From Natronosalvus rutilus (GTDB lineage: Archaea > Halobacteriota > Halobacteria > Halobacteriales > Natrialbaceae), in the NCBI RefSeq assembly GCF_024204665.1, contig NZ_CP100355.1, positions 1,116,001 through 1,180,000 on the forward strand: 64,000 bases of DNA, written 5' to 3'. Below the pieces are notes generated by a model. The model worked only from the letters and a program-made list of their open reading frames with translations. It had not been told where the DNA came from and did no database searches. Shown in pieces: positions 18,641 to 27,376 of the stretch. The position numbers and the translations under genes were made by a program. Position 1 is the stretch's first letter. Every line of letters begins with the position of its first letter.

Positions 18641-18898
18641 ACCAGTTTGAATCGCCGGGAAGAGAGAGACAGTCGCACCCGCAGGACAGGAGTCGTCGAA
18701 ACTCGCCCGGCCGCCATCGACCGTCACGCGAACGCTCGGACGGAGCGCACCATCCTCAGTAAATAGCTGGGGACGAGCGCGCGGATACGCCTGTACAAAC
18801 GCGTCGACGACCTCGGCGACCGTATCGGGGTCGCACTGGAGGGTAACCGTCTTCGCCCCGGTGGCGCCGCGTAACGGACCGTAGACCGTGACGTCCAT
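18572..18898 (-). pseudogene. MoaD/SAMP-type ubiquitin-like protein disrupted by IS insertion
   Basis: Residues 1-90 form a beta-grasp fold (MDVTVYGPLRGATGAKTVTL, then PAGATVSLFPAIQ), as in MoaD, ThiS and the archaeal ubiquitin-like SAMPs. Such proteins end in Gly-Gly, which is adenylated and conjugated or thiocarboxylated. Here the sequence after FPAIQTG runs into the left end of the adjacent IS element and encodes an Arg-rich tail ending in NQQYKNH with no diglycine. The native C-terminus has therefore been lost, and the product should be unable to act as a sulphur carrier or modifier. I did not find the missing piece on the far side of the element. Confidence 0.6.
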
Positions 18899-19000
18899 AC
18901 CATTCGAGAGGCAGCCCGGAGGGATGAGTCTCCCGGCGCTCCCTCGCGCCTACCGCGATATCGCATCACCTTCTCTGCCGGTCACACCAGATATCACTTC

Positions 19001-19053
19001 TTGACATCCTCCACACGACTGAAGTCGTGGGCTTTCTCCTCGAATCTGTGTAA
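19001..19053 (+). repeat. Solo IS200/IS605 terminal hairpin
   Basis: TTGACATCC starts at 19001, followed by the stem CACGACT / AGTCGTG (19014-19029, loop GA) and then GGGCTTTCTCCTCGAATCTG to TGTGTAA. The same 50-base unit appears inverted at 61380-61436. It lies in a 250-base gap between moaD and a Usp gene, with no tnpA or tnpB within 450 bases. The remaining 100 bases of the gap hold nothing recognised. Confidence 0.65.
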
Positions 19054-19150
19054 CCCACCGTGCCCTACTTGCCCCCTTCGGTTGCTCCGCAAGGCCGGGG
19101 ACTCTCCCTTAATTTGTGCTGACCAGCGGTGAAAGCGTAAGACGAAACCG

Positions 19151-19639
19151 CTAGACGGAGTTTCCGATATCGCGGTCGCGCTCCGGCCCCATCATCACGG
19201 TGACGGGGCCTTCGAACGCCGAGACGACCTCCGCCATCACGTTGTCGAAGGTGGTGTTTTGCCACGGACCGTTCCGGTGACCTGCCATGAAGATCGTCGA
19301 ACAGTCGCGGTCGCGGGCGCGCTCGAGGACGAGGCTAGCCTGTCGTCCGACGTGGGATTCGATCTCGTAGGACACGTCGAAGCCCTCGAGGGCCTCCCTG
19401 GCAAGACGCTTTGCGTGACGCACGCCCTCTTCTTCGGCTTCCCCGACCGTATACGACTTCTCGACGTGCGGGATGGCGAGGCGCGCCCGATCGCGCTCCT
19501 GAAACTCCGATGTCGGCATGATGGTCAGGAGGATCAACTCCACGTCACACTCCTGAGCGTGTCTGCCAGCGTACTCCAGGAGTCGCCGGGACGTCTCCGA
19601 AAACCCGAGTACGACGAGCGCGCGGTTGTGGTCAATCAT
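19151..19639 (-). CDS. Universal stress protein (UspA family)
   Basis: A 162-residue Usp-like protein. MIDHNRALVVLGFSETSRRL gives the first strand, and STIFMAGHRNGPWQNTTFDN takes the place of the usual GxHGxxG loop, so the ATP-binding glycines are only partly kept. It continues GPVTVMMGPE. It may belong to the non-ATP-binding class of Usp proteins. The start was set at MIDHNR; an upstream extension is proline-rich and not part of the fold. It lies 115 bases upstream of the CBS-domain gene's stop end, on the same strand. Confidence 0.75.
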   Translation of the reverse strand: MIDHNRALVVLGFSETSRRLLEYAGRHAQECDVELILLTIMPTSEFQERDRARLAIPHVEKSYTVGEAEEEGVRHAKRLAREALEGFDVSYEIESHVGRQASLVLERARDRDCSTIFMAGHRNGPWQNTTFDNVMAEVVSAFEGPVTVMMGPERDRDIGNSV

Positions 19640-19754
19640 ACGTTTCGTACTGGATCCAAGGCTGTAAAACGGGGGGCGCGGGAGCGTCACGGGTTTTCCT
19701 CCCACAGTCTTCGCGGAGTCGTCACGAGGAGGGCGTTGGGAAAAAGCGGCCGAC

Positions 19755-20240
19755 CTACGCCGAGTACGGCGGCGATTCCTCCCTAATCACGGACGAGATG
19801 TTGTGCATTTCGTCCTTGAGGAGGACGACCAGGTCGTCGAGCGTGACGATCCCCGTGAGTTCGCCGTCTTCGACGACCGGCATCCGACGGACGCCGTGTT
19901 CGCGCATCTGTGCGCAGAGTTCGAAGACGCCGTCACCGCTCTCGGCGGTGTACGGGTCGTCGGTCATGACGTCGCGTGCGGTCAACTCGGTGGAGTCTTT
20001 TCCTGCTCCGACGGCCCGCATGCCGAGGTCGCGATCGGTGACGATCCCTGCGGGTCTGTTTTCGCGTTCGATCACCACACACCCGACCCGGCGCTCGTCC
20101 ATCAACTGGGCGAGTTCGGGAAGCGGCGTGTCTGGTCTGGCCGATACAAGTTCGTTTCGTGGGCGGGCGATATCTTGCAGTGGCAATGGTCGTTCCTCGG
20201 GTTGTGGTCCAGCGGATCGTCGGCATCGACCGAGGATCAT
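19755..20240 (-). CDS. CBS-domain pair protein
   Basis: A protein of 161 residues if started at the ATG at 20240, or about 140 from a TTG near 20184. Two CBS motifs are clear: LVSARPDTPLPELAQLMDE to AGIVTDRDLGMRAVG, then TARDVMTDDPYTAESGDGVF to GIVTLDDLVVLLKDEM. CBS pairs bind adenosyl ligands (AMP, ATP, SAM) and act as energy sensors. There is no fused effector domain, so its partner is unknown. The first 20 residues are atypical, which favours the shorter start. Confidence 0.8.
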   Translation of the reverse strand: MILGRCRRSAGPQPEERPLPLQDIARPRNELVSARPDTPLPELAQLMDERRVGCVVIERENRPAGIVTDRDLGMRAVGAGKDSTELTARDVMTDDPYTAESGDGVFELCAQMREHGVRRMPVVEDGELTGIVTLDDLVVLLKDEMHNISSVIREESPPYSA

Positions 20241-20661
20241 GTTAACACGACACAGGTTTGGGGGAAGCGTTTACGTTTTCTGATGAAAAGGATCGATGAC
20301 CCGTCGCTTCTTTACGTGGCCATCCGTGGGCGTGATCGGGCGGGAAGACAGTTCGACAGCGAGAGCGTTCGTATACGCTTCCAGTCCGGGCCGTGATCGG
20401 CGACATCGTGACCCTCGTTATGACCGCGATCAGTACCGGACCGGATAGAGGTGACATACCGGTTCGACGGCGTCCAGAAACCATCGAAATCAATTTCTAC
20501 AGATGGACAAGACAAGTTCCTCAGAGGCGTCGGATAATCTCCGGTCTTCCGTGATGACGAATGGCTTTTGTCCTTTCGAACCACTCTACCCCGAGGTAGT
20601 TCACAAGAACCCACCCTGCGTCCCCCACGCATATGTGACGGGCTGATGTAGTCCGTCGGGT
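20241..20661. other. Gene-free interval
   Basis: These 420 bases between the divergent CBS and PAC2 genes contain no convincing reading frame, hairpin or repeat. The last part should hold the PAC2 promoter; a clear TATA box could not be assigned. Confidence 0.5.
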
Positions 20662-21420
20662 ATGACGCCACCCTCTGACGGAGTCGAATTCCACCGGTCG
20701 TCCAACCCCGACGCGGCGCAACCGACGCTGATCGAGGGACTGCCAGGACACGGGCTGGTCGCCTCGATTGCGGTCGATCAACTCACCGACCAGCTGGGAC
20801 TCGAGCAGTACGGGTCGATCCGATCCGATTCGTTTCCACCCGTCGCCTCGTTCGCGGACGGACTCGTCCAGGACACGGTTCGCGTCTACAGCGGGACGGA
20901 CCCCGACGTCTTGACACTCCAGAGCGACGTACCGATCCCGGAAGACGCGTTCACCGACCTGAGTGGGTGCGTGCTCGACGAGCTGGTCGACGACTTCAAC
21001 CAGGCGATTTTCCTCGCCGGGGCGCCCGCCCAGTCCGAGGAGCAACGGGGCGAGGTTATCGGAGCCGCCACGACCGAGACACTGCGAGACGAACTCGAGG
21101 CGGCGGGGATCGAACTCGCGGCGGACTCCGGGGCCGTCGGTGGCGTGACCGGCGCCCTCGTCTCCGCGTGTTACCAGGCGGACGTGCCGGCAGCACTCCT
21201 ACTCGTCCGGGCGGATCCACGGGTCCCTGACCCGGCTGCGGCCCGGTCTGTCATCGAGAACGCGCTCGAACCACTCGTCGAGTTCGACGTCGACACCGAC
21301 GAACTCCGCGAGCAAGCCGAGGAGATCCAACGCCAGAAACAACAACTCGCCCAGCAGATGCAGCCCCAGGGTCAGGACCAGCAAGAAGAGCCGATGCAGG
21401 CCCGAGGGATGTTCCGGTAA
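20662..21420 (+). CDS. PAC2-family protein (proteasome-assembly-chaperone-like)
   Basis: A 252-residue protein of the archaeal PAC2 family. TLIEGLPGHGLVASIAVDQLTDQ begins the Rossmann-like core, ADSGAVGGVTGALVSACYQADVPAALLLV is the conserved Gly-rich segment, and a C-terminal coiled coil follows (EQAEEIQRQKQQLAQQMQPQ), ending in a Gln/Met-rich tail. Archaeal PAC2 homologues resemble eukaryotic proteasome assembly chaperones 1 and 2, but most have not been tested. A second PAC2 gene occurs at 36776-37537. Confidence 0.8.
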   Translation: MTPPSDGVEFHRSSNPDAAQPTLIEGLPGHGLVASIAVDQLTDQLGLEQYGSIRSDSFPPVASFADGLVQDTVRVYSGTDPDVLTLQSDVPIPEDAFTDLSGCVLDELVDDFNQAIFLAGAPAQSEEQRGEVIGAATTETLRDELEAAGIELAADSGAVGGVTGALVSACYQADVPAALLLVRADPRVPDPAAARSVIENALEPLVEFDVDTDELREQAEEIQRQKQQLAQQMQPQGQDQQEEPMQARGMFR

Positions 21421-21692
21421 CGCTGGATCGAGGGACCGTCCTCGAGACATGTCCGTCCTGTGAGGAGGTACCGCCCATTTCCAGTCAGCGTACGATTCGC
21501 CCGCTTTTCGGTTCGTTCACCGGCTGCCTCCGGTGCGAGGTCATCACCGAGGACGGCGTTGCCTCGGTAGCGCCACGTGTCGAACGAGAGTTGTGAACGG
21601 AGCGCACGATCGGGACGAGCCCGCATCGACAGGTTCGAGTCGGTCGGATGCGAAGCGAGGACAACGTTCCAACGCACGTCCCACACAGCCGC

Positions 21693-22250
21693 ATGATACA
21701 CTTGACACCGTTTTTCGTAGCCGAACTGTCGATCGCGATTGGCGGGAACCTCGAGGCGCTCGTCGAGTCGGCGACGGGCTGGCCCGGAATGGGTATTATC
21801 TTCGTCTACTCGTTTCTGATCGCGTTCGCACTTCCCGGACCGAGCGAAATCGTCCTGCTCGCGCCCCTCGACCTCGGGCTTCCCTCGTGGGTACATCTCT
21901 CGACTATTATGCTCGTGAGCGCACTCGGAAAGGCCGCCGGAAGCGTCTTCGCCTTTCACATCGGTCAAGAGGTCAAACAATCCGGACCGATCGTCCGCTG
22001 GGTTCGGCGCTCGAGATGGGACGTCCTGGAGTGGTCAGAGAAGCGATCCACCCAACTCGCCCGGCGATACGGGTACGCCGGTCTCGCGTTGGCGCTGTCG
22101 GTCCCGTTCTTCCCCGATACGATCTCGATCTACGCGTTCGCGGTCCTCGATAAGAACTACCTGCGATTCGCGATTGCGACGTTTGTCGGCAGTCTCGGGA
22201 GGCTTCTCGTGACCGCTGGACTCGTCGGTGGGGCATCGGTTGCGGTCTAG
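21693..22250 (+). CDS. VTT/DedA-type membrane protein
   Basis: A 185-residue protein with about four hydrophobic segments and an internal re-entrant pattern (FLIAFALPGPSEIVLLAPLDLGLPSW). It includes the family-like LGKAAGSVFAFHIGQ segment and Arg-rich cytosolic helix VRRSRWDVLEWSEKRS. This resembles the YqaA/VTT (DedA-like) group, which includes lipid scramblase-like transporters. The exact function is unknown. The start is the ATG at 21693, before the first hydrophobic stretch. Confidence 0.65.
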   Translation: MIHLTPFFVAELSIAIGGNLEALVESATGWPGMGIIFVYSFLIAFALPGPSEIVLLAPLDLGLPSWVHLSTIMLVSALGKAAGSVFAFHIGQEVKQSGPIVRWVRRSRWDVLEWSEKRSTQLARRYGYAGLALALSVPFFPDTISIYAFAVLDKNYLRFAIATFVGSLGRLLVTAGLVGGASVAV

Positions 22251-22292
22251 TCACTGGAACCCTTAACCCGCTCGCAGTGGCAGTGACACTGT

Positions 22293-23297
22293 ATGCACTA
22301 CCGACGACTCGGGACGACGGGACTACAGGTCTCGCCACTCTGTCTTGGCACGTGGCGCTTCGGCCAGGAATCGAACGGGGTCCTCGAGACCGATCGCGAG
22401 ACGGCCCACGACCTGCTGTCGGCGTTCGCCGATCGGGGCGGGAACTTCATCGACACTGCCAACGGCTACGGCGATGGGGACTCCGAGCGCTGGATCGGCG
22501 AGTGGCTCGCCGACCGTGATCGCGAGGACTTCGTCGTCGCCTCGAAGTGTTACTGGTCGACCGTCTCGCGCTTCCAGGAGAACCTCTCGAAGAAGAACGT
22601 CCGGGCGGAAGTCGAGGGCTCGCTCGAGCGCCTCGGGACGGACTACCTCGACGTGCTCTACCTCCACCGGTTCGACGACGAGACGCCCATCGAGCAGACG
22701 CTTCGGACCGTCGACGACCTCGTGAGCGACGGCAAGGTCCACTCCGTCGGCCTCTCGACGGCCGACGCCTGGAAGCTCACGAAGGGGCTGTGGAAAGCCG
22801 ACGTCAACAACTACGAGGCGTTCACGGTCACCCAGCCGCTCTTCCACGCGGCGTACTACGAGGACGTCGCCGAGTACCTCGACGTCTGTGCCGACCAGGA
22901 CCTCGCGGTCTGTCCGTACTCGCCGCTGGCGGGGGGCTTCCTGACCGGGAAGTACGACCGCGCCGGCGAGGATACCTACGACCTCGAGGCCCCCGAGGGG
23001 ACGCGCGCCCAGCTTGACGACCGCTTTCTGGACTACTACGTCTCAGAGCGCGGCTGGCACGTCCTCGAAGCGGTCCGGGAGATCGCCGACGAGTGCGACG
23101 CCTCGCCCGCCCAGGTCGCGATTCGCTGGCTGATCGACCAGCCCGACTTCGACTGCGTCCCGATAATCGGCGCGCGGACGGTCGACCAGCTTGAGGAGAA
23201 CCTCGGGGCTCTCGAGGTCGACCTCTCGGGTGAGCAATTCGATCGCATCCTCGAGGCGCGTTACGACGAACACGGCAAGCTGTACAGGACCGGGTGA
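22293..23297 (+). CDS. Aldo/keto reductase
   Basis: A 334-residue TIM-barrel NADP(H)-dependent oxidoreductase. The catalytic tetrad is visible as Asp54 and Tyr59 (FIDTANGYG), Lys85 (VVASKCYW) and His125 (DVLYLHRFD). CPYSPLAGGFLTGKY and the GARTVDQLEENL cofactor-binding segment are typical of the AKR11/12-like group. The substrate is unknown. Its TGA stop is part of the TGACATCC motif that begins the right end of the IS200/IS605 element, so the element inserted exactly at the gene's end and may have replaced the last residues. Confidence 0.9.
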   Translation: MHYRRLGTTGLQVSPLCLGTWRFGQESNGVLETDRETAHDLLSAFADRGGNFIDTANGYGDGDSERWIGEWLADRDREDFVVASKCYWSTVSRFQENLSKKNVRAEVEGSLERLGTDYLDVLYLHRFDDETPIEQTLRTVDDLVSDGKVHSVGLSTADAWKLTKGLWKADVNNYEAFTVTQPLFHAAYYEDVAEYLDVCADQDLAVCPYSPLAGGFLTGKYDRAGEDTYDLEAPEGTRAQLDDRFLDYYVSERGWHVLEAVREIADECDASPAQVAIRWLIDQPDFDCVPIIGARTVDQLEENLGALEVDLSGEQFDRILEARYDEHGKLYRTG

Positions 23298-23363
23298 CAT
23301 CCTCCTCGCCGTCAACGGCGAGGCCTCCCACGCAGTAGGAATACCGGACTTGCCGGTAAGGTT

Positions 23364-24592
23364 TTAAGACTCATACGCTCCAAGCGTCATTTGCGTAGGT
23401 GCGCTCGGCTTAGGTGGTCTTACGGCGGTGTCACAACCGCTCCCATCCTGTGGCGAGTCATCGTCACACGGTTTCCAAGTGCAACTCTCTCCCCACGGGT
23501 CGACCCGCTTAGCGATGCTTGCTGCTGCACTGATATCCGCCTGAAACGTCGAGACGTGACAGTCGTCGTTCGTACATCGGAGTTCCGCTTGTGTACTTCG
23601 CTTCCCGACGTGTCCGCACTCGTGGCACGTCTGGGACGTGTAGGCTGGATTCACGTATTCGACTGGGATACCAGCGTCCGTCGCTTTGTCCTCAACACGA
23701 TCCTGAAGCCGTGCAAAGGCCCATGCGTGAAGACGCCGGTTCATGTACTTGCCGTAGTCCAAGTTCTCGCGGATGTACGTCAAGTCCTCCATCACGATCA
23801 CCGGATTCTCGAAGGTGTCAGCGTATTCGACGACTTCGCAGCTGGCCTTCTCGAGAATATCCGTAAGCGCGTTTTGGTAGTAGTCGAACCGTTCGTCAAT
23901 GCGCCATTCAGCATCGCGTTCCTGTAGTCGCTGAAGCGTGGTCGACATTTCCTTTCGGAGGTGTTTCGCACGCTTGCCACTCCAAAGAACGGGTCTTGTC
24001 GGCGTACCGCGCTTAAGGCCACAGCCGTAATTAGCGCAGTCTCGCCGATATCAAGCCCGACTGGTGTGGTGTCACCGTCCGTCGTCGGTTCTTCAATCGG
24101 GTACTCGACGGTGACGTGAAGTACCCAGTTCTTCCGGTGACGCTGAAGCCGAATCTGACCGGCTTTCGCATCCTCGGTGAGTAGATCGTGCCAGAGGGCT
24201 TCTTGCTCCGGGTTGATTCGAAGCGGAATCCAGAAGTTCGTTCCGTGCCCCGGTCGCGGTGCCCACCACGTAAACTCATACTCACGTTCGCTCGAGTGGT
24301 CGAACGTCGCAGCCTGGTTCGTGAGTCGGAGCGGATGTTCGTCGTCGATCTCACGGGCATTGTACGTCGTTCGGAGCTTCTTGACGTAGCTACAGAGTGC
24401 AGCCTTCGCTTGGTACGGAAGGTTGAACGGTGTCACTACCTCGGAGACTCCGCCCATCGTATCTGCACCGGAGGCAAACGCATCCTGAAGCGCCTCGCGG
24501 TACGTCTCGAGGGTATCCTGTAGCTTCTCCTCTTTGTGCGCTGTTGGCGGGGCAAGTGTTGCTTCGAGAGTCTTGTTCGCCGTGGCCGACAT
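23364..24592 (-). pseudogene. tnpB: tnpB with a single-base frameshift
   Basis: Two overlapping frames together give one TnpB of about 410 residues. The first (24592 down) contains RuvC-I Asp181 in PVGLDIGETALITAV. The second contains RuvC-II Glu in IVMEDLTYIRENLDYGKY, the zinc finger CHECGHVG ... CTNDDC and RuvC-III Asp in FQADISAAASIAKR. The switch of frame falls near 24011-24020, where losing one C from a CCC run explains the break. The residues LKRGTPTRPVLWSGKRAKHL are readable in the new frame. Unless ribosomes slip there, no full protein is made. The ATG overlaps the tnpA stop as TAATG. Confidence 0.85.
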
Positions 24593-24984
24593 TACTGATC
24601 CTCCACGTAGTCCATGAGAACGTCAATGCTCACTTGCCCCGTGCTGGCGAGGAAGTATCCCGGTTGCCAGAACGAATCTTCGAGCGTCTGTTTCACTTCA
24701 GGGTACTCGCTCCGAACCTTCCGTGACGTCACGCCCTTTAGCGAATTGATGAACTTCGTTATGTCAGTGGTCGGTTTCGCGGTGAACAGGATGTGGATGT
24801 GGTCGGCCCCGCCATTCACGTTCTGAATGTCAACCCCGAAGTCCTCCGAGAGTTCGTTCGCAATCTCACCGATACGTTCTGCGATTTCTTCGGTGAGGAT
24901 AGCCGCACGGTACTTCGTGACGGTCACAAAGTGATATTGGAGCGCGTATACCGTGTGCGACCCGGTTTGAAGGTTGTACTTCAT
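24592..24984 (-). CDS. tnpA: IS200-type Y1 (HUH) transposase TnpA
   Basis: A 130-residue single-domain transposase that excises and inserts IS200/IS605 elements as single-stranded circles. The HUH metal motif is His62-Ile-His64 in GGADHIHILF, and the nucleophilic Tyr is about residue 126 in LMDYVEDQ at the C-terminus. The family segment FWQPGYFLASTGQ is present. It is followed by tnpB with a one-base TAATG overlap, so the two are translationally coupled. It is the only tnpA in the window. Confidence 0.93.
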   Translation of the reverse strand: MKYNLQTGSHTVYALQYHFVTVTKYRAAILTEEIAERIGEIANELSEDFGVDIQNVNGGADHIHILFTAKPTTDITKFINSLKGVTSRKVRSEYPEVKQTLEDSFWQPGYFLASTGQVSIDVLMDYVEDQ

Positions 24985-25286
24985 TTGGCCTAACCAGATT
25001 CAGGAGGCCAATTGTATTAAACCTTGTTTCGTGGGGTACTCGGTGTGCTGTAGTTCGTGATTTATGTAGTCGACCGACGCGATTCACGCCCGCCGTGAAC
25101 GGCGGGATTCTCTCGTTGTTTAAAGATAGTGACGGACGCCGGGACTGTGACTCAGTCCGGGTCCGAACGAGCGACGCGACGTACGGAGATTTGAGGAGAA
25201 TGCTTACAGCTTTCGGTCTACAGACTCACGGCGTGCGACAGCAGCGTAGATTGATGGGGGGCACCGATGACGGGTCACGTGTACGT

Positions 25287-25610
25287 ATGCGCGATGACGG
25301 AGCATGGATGGACCCGTCTGATCGACCGATCCTGGTCGAACTCGCGACCCATCTCGGGTGGGTCACTCCCGAGAGTCTCTCGCTCAATCTGCCCTACTCG
25401 GCCTCGCACGTCACGAAACGGTGCCGAACGTTCGAGATGCACGACCTGGTCGTCGCCCACGACGAGGCGACTGCCTACCGCATCTCGAGGCTCGGTCGCC
25501 GCCTGCTCTTCGAGAACACGTCCATCGCGGAAGGTACGGAGGACGGAAACGAACGGAACGCGACCGGTGAGACGACGCTCGAGTTCACCGACGAAACGCT
25601 CGGGGAGTGA
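25287..25610 (+). CDS. Winged-helix DNA-binding protein, paralogue of 41123-41446
   Basis: A 107-residue protein beginning MRDDGAWMDPSDRPILVELA. The helix-turn-helix is PESLSLNLPYSASHVTKRCR, followed by a wing (HDLVVAHDEATAYRISRLG) and an acidic tail ending EFTDETLGE. It is closely similar over its whole length to the protein at 41123-41446, and about 50 bases upstream are also similar (GCGTAGATTGA is shared). It is a likely transcription regulator of unknown target. It begins about 160 bases beyond the left end of the IS200/IS605 element. Confidence 0.75.
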   Translation: MRDDGAWMDPSDRPILVELATHLGWVTPESLSLNLPYSASHVTKRCRTFEMHDLVVAHDEATAYRISRLGRRLLFENTSIAEGTEDGNERNATGETTLEFTDETLGE

Positions 25611-25642
25611 TCACGTCGAGAGATGACTGCCCGGACCAACCG

Positions 25643-26110
25643 TCACTCTCTTCGTTCTTCCGCCCAGCCGACTGACAGCCAGACGGACTCGAACGTACGG
25701 ACGGTATCGATGAAGTCATCGGGGTCGATCGGCTTCTCGAGATAGGCGTCGGCCTCGGGGACGATCGATCTCACGAAGTCGTGTTGCGCTTCTGACGTCG
25801 TCAGGACGATGACCGGAAGCCGTTCGAACTCGGGATCAGCTCTAAGTTTCTGGAGAACTTCGTCGCCGTTCATTCGCGGGAGGCTCAGATCGAGGAGGAC
25901 GACGTGGGGCCGCGGCGCATCCTTGTACTCACCACGCTGGTAGAGAAAGTCCAGGGCGCGAACGCCGTCGTTCACGACGTAGAGCGTGTTCGCGATTTGC
26001 CCGTCCTTGAAGGCCTCTTCGGTAAGACGAACGTCGCCAGCGTTGTCTTCGACGAGCAAGATATCTGCCGACTGATGAAAGGAGGGCAACTGATTGTTCA
26101 CGACTTTCAT
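25643..26110 (-). CDS. Single-domain response regulator (Rcp1-like)
   Basis: A 155-residue receiver domain with no output domain. ADILLVEDNAGDVRLTEEAF holds the acidic pocket (Glu21, Asp22). Asp74 in VVLLDLSLPRMNGDEVL is the phosphorylation site, Thr104/105 is in VIVLTTSEAQ and Lys126 is in AYLEKPIDPDDF. This is the Rcp1-like subgroup that partners phytochrome-like or HisKA kinases in haloarchaea. The start was set at MKVVNNQL; a longer frame begins at 26176. No kinase is adjacent. Confidence 0.88.
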   Translation of the reverse strand: MKVVNNQLPSFHQSADILLVEDNAGDVRLTEEAFKDGQIANTLYVVNDGVRALDFLYQRGEYKDAPRPHVVLLDLSLPRMNGDEVLQKLRADPEFERLPVIVLTTSEAQHDFVRSIVPEADAYLEKPIDPDDFIDTVRTFESVWLSVGWAEERRE

Positions 26111-26227
26111 CGCGTTATCCCTCCATACCCGGATGTTCGAATCCGTTTGATATGGGCGTTCTGACCAATCCTTCAAACTTGACAGGTAATAGCCATTAAC
26201 CGAGGTGGTGGAGGGACTGGCTCTTCG

Positions 26228-26947
26228 TCAATCTGTCCACTGTCCCAGCTCCGACGTCGTTTCGAATTCGGCACGGGCCTCTGGTGCCAACCGTGAAAGT
26301 ACCGTCGTGCTACCACGTTCCTGTTCGACCAGTCCTTTATCCTCGAGGCGTTCCAGATGGTGTGACACCGTGCTGTCAGACCGGTCGACTTCGTTCGCGA
26401 GATCCGTTACGCTGACGGGTTCGAGGCGAGCGATCGCCTCGAGGATGTCTCCGGTCGGTTCGTGCGTGAGTGCGGCGCGGAGCTGATTCGTGTCGCTCCC
26501 GGCAGGATAGTACCAGATCTTCCCAAATACCGTCTCGGAGGCGAGTAACTCCTCCTGTTCGAGCACCTCGAGGTGATACCGGAGGGTCGAGCGGTGGAGG
26601 TCGTGGGTTTCCCGAAGATCACCGATGTAGATCCCGGACGTCTGGTGGACCGTCTCGTAAATGTCCTGGCGGACGTCGTGTTCTAGCGGATCGGAACTCC
26701 CGGAGTAGGCGTGCCCAGCCAGAAAGACGATGGACGTGACCGTGGAGGGCGATACCGAGAGTGTCGTCTCGGACGACTTGCTATCGACCGTATCGGGGGG
26801 CTTGATCAGCCCCGCATCGTTACGACTGTGTGTCGTGGGTTCGCTCGTTGATTCTCCGACGACGATCCCGGTCGCCGCAAAGCTGTGCAGGATGAGGACG
26901 ATTCCGACGGCTGCGATCAGGATGGCCCGGGTTGATCTGGTGAGCAT
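26228..26947 (-). CDS. Membrane-anchored winged-helix transcription regulator
   Basis: A 239-residue protein. Residues 8-29 (AILIAAVGIVLILHSFAATG) form a signal-anchor helix. A short hydrophobic segment at about 69-80 (TVTSIVFLAGHAY) may be a second membrane segment, which would place the C-terminus in the cytosol. The C-terminal half carries two ArsR-type winged helices: IYIGDLRETHDLHRSTLRYH and VTDLANEVDRSDSTVSHHLE. Haloarchaeal proteins of this layout are thought to signal across the membrane to DNA; the stimulus is unknown. Confidence 0.75.
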   Translation of the reverse strand: MLTRSTRAILIAAVGIVLILHSFAATGIVVGESTSEPTTHSRNDAGLIKPPDTVDSKSSETTLSVSPSTVTSIVFLAGHAYSGSSDPLEHDVRQDIYETVHQTSGIYIGDLRETHDLHRSTLRYHLEVLEQEELLASETVFGKIWYYPAGSDTNQLRAALTHEPTGDILEAIARLEPVSVTDLANEVDRSDSTVSHHLERLEDKGLVEQERGSTTVLSRLAPEARAEFETTSELGQWTD

Positions 26948-27133
26948 GGGTTCTGCCGTTCAATCATCGTTAGTTCGAACCGGATCTCTGGCGGTGCACA
27001 CGGACAGACTCGTGGGATTCGATCGTACGTGGACGCTGTCGGGCGGTGAGCGGCTTTGTACCGATACTGTGATCGGTCAATGCCGTTAGTTAAAAAAAGC
27101 ACACTTACTTCTGCCGGATTTTCTGAGACTTTC

Positions 27134-27376
27134 TTACTCGAGGTCACGGACAAAGTTGGTGAACGTTTCCGCGAACTCACGTGCTCGTTCGTCGGAGTTA
27201 CGTGTCGTAAATCGAACGATGATCGTATCCTTCTCGTCCATGTAACGAACCCGCTCGAGTTGTTCGGTTCCCTTCCAGATTCCAGAGATTTCGACCAGCC
27301 CATACTCTCTGTGAGCGTACGTCTCTCCCTGTTCGACCTCCTGATAAGAACCGGCTTTTACTGTTGATTCGGACAT
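27134..27376 (-). CDS. Small haloarchaeal protein of unknown function
   Basis: An 80-residue acidic protein from MSESTVKAGSYQEVEQGETY. Strand-rich segments (YGLVEISGIWKGTEQLERVR, then KDTIIVRFTT) suggest a small beta-barrel of SH3-like type, followed by a helix ending AETFTNFVRDLE. I do not recognise the family. An ATG 32 codons upstream would add a Ser/Arg-rich tail that looks non-coding. It is convergent with nothing and sits alone between the membrane regulator and TFB. Confidence 0.5.
   Translation of the reverse strand: MSESTVKAGSYQEVEQGETYAHREYGLVEISGIWKGTEQLERVRYMDEKDTIIVRFTTRNSDERAREFAETFTNFVRDLE

Larger units (their letters stand above)
23295..25125 (-). mobile_element. IS200/IS605 element with tnpA and frameshifted tnpB
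   Basis: Right end: TGACATCCTCC followed by hairpin CCTCGCCGT / ACGGCGAGG (23304-23323, loop CA). Left end: hairpin CCCGCCGT / ACGGCGGG (25089-25106, loop GA) followed by GATTCTCTCG. tnpA and tnpB are co-directional and overlap. A solo copy of this left end is found at 49273-49320. tnpA appears intact, so the element could supply Y1 transposase in trans to the tnpB-only relatives. Outer boundaries are approximate. Confidence 0.75.
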
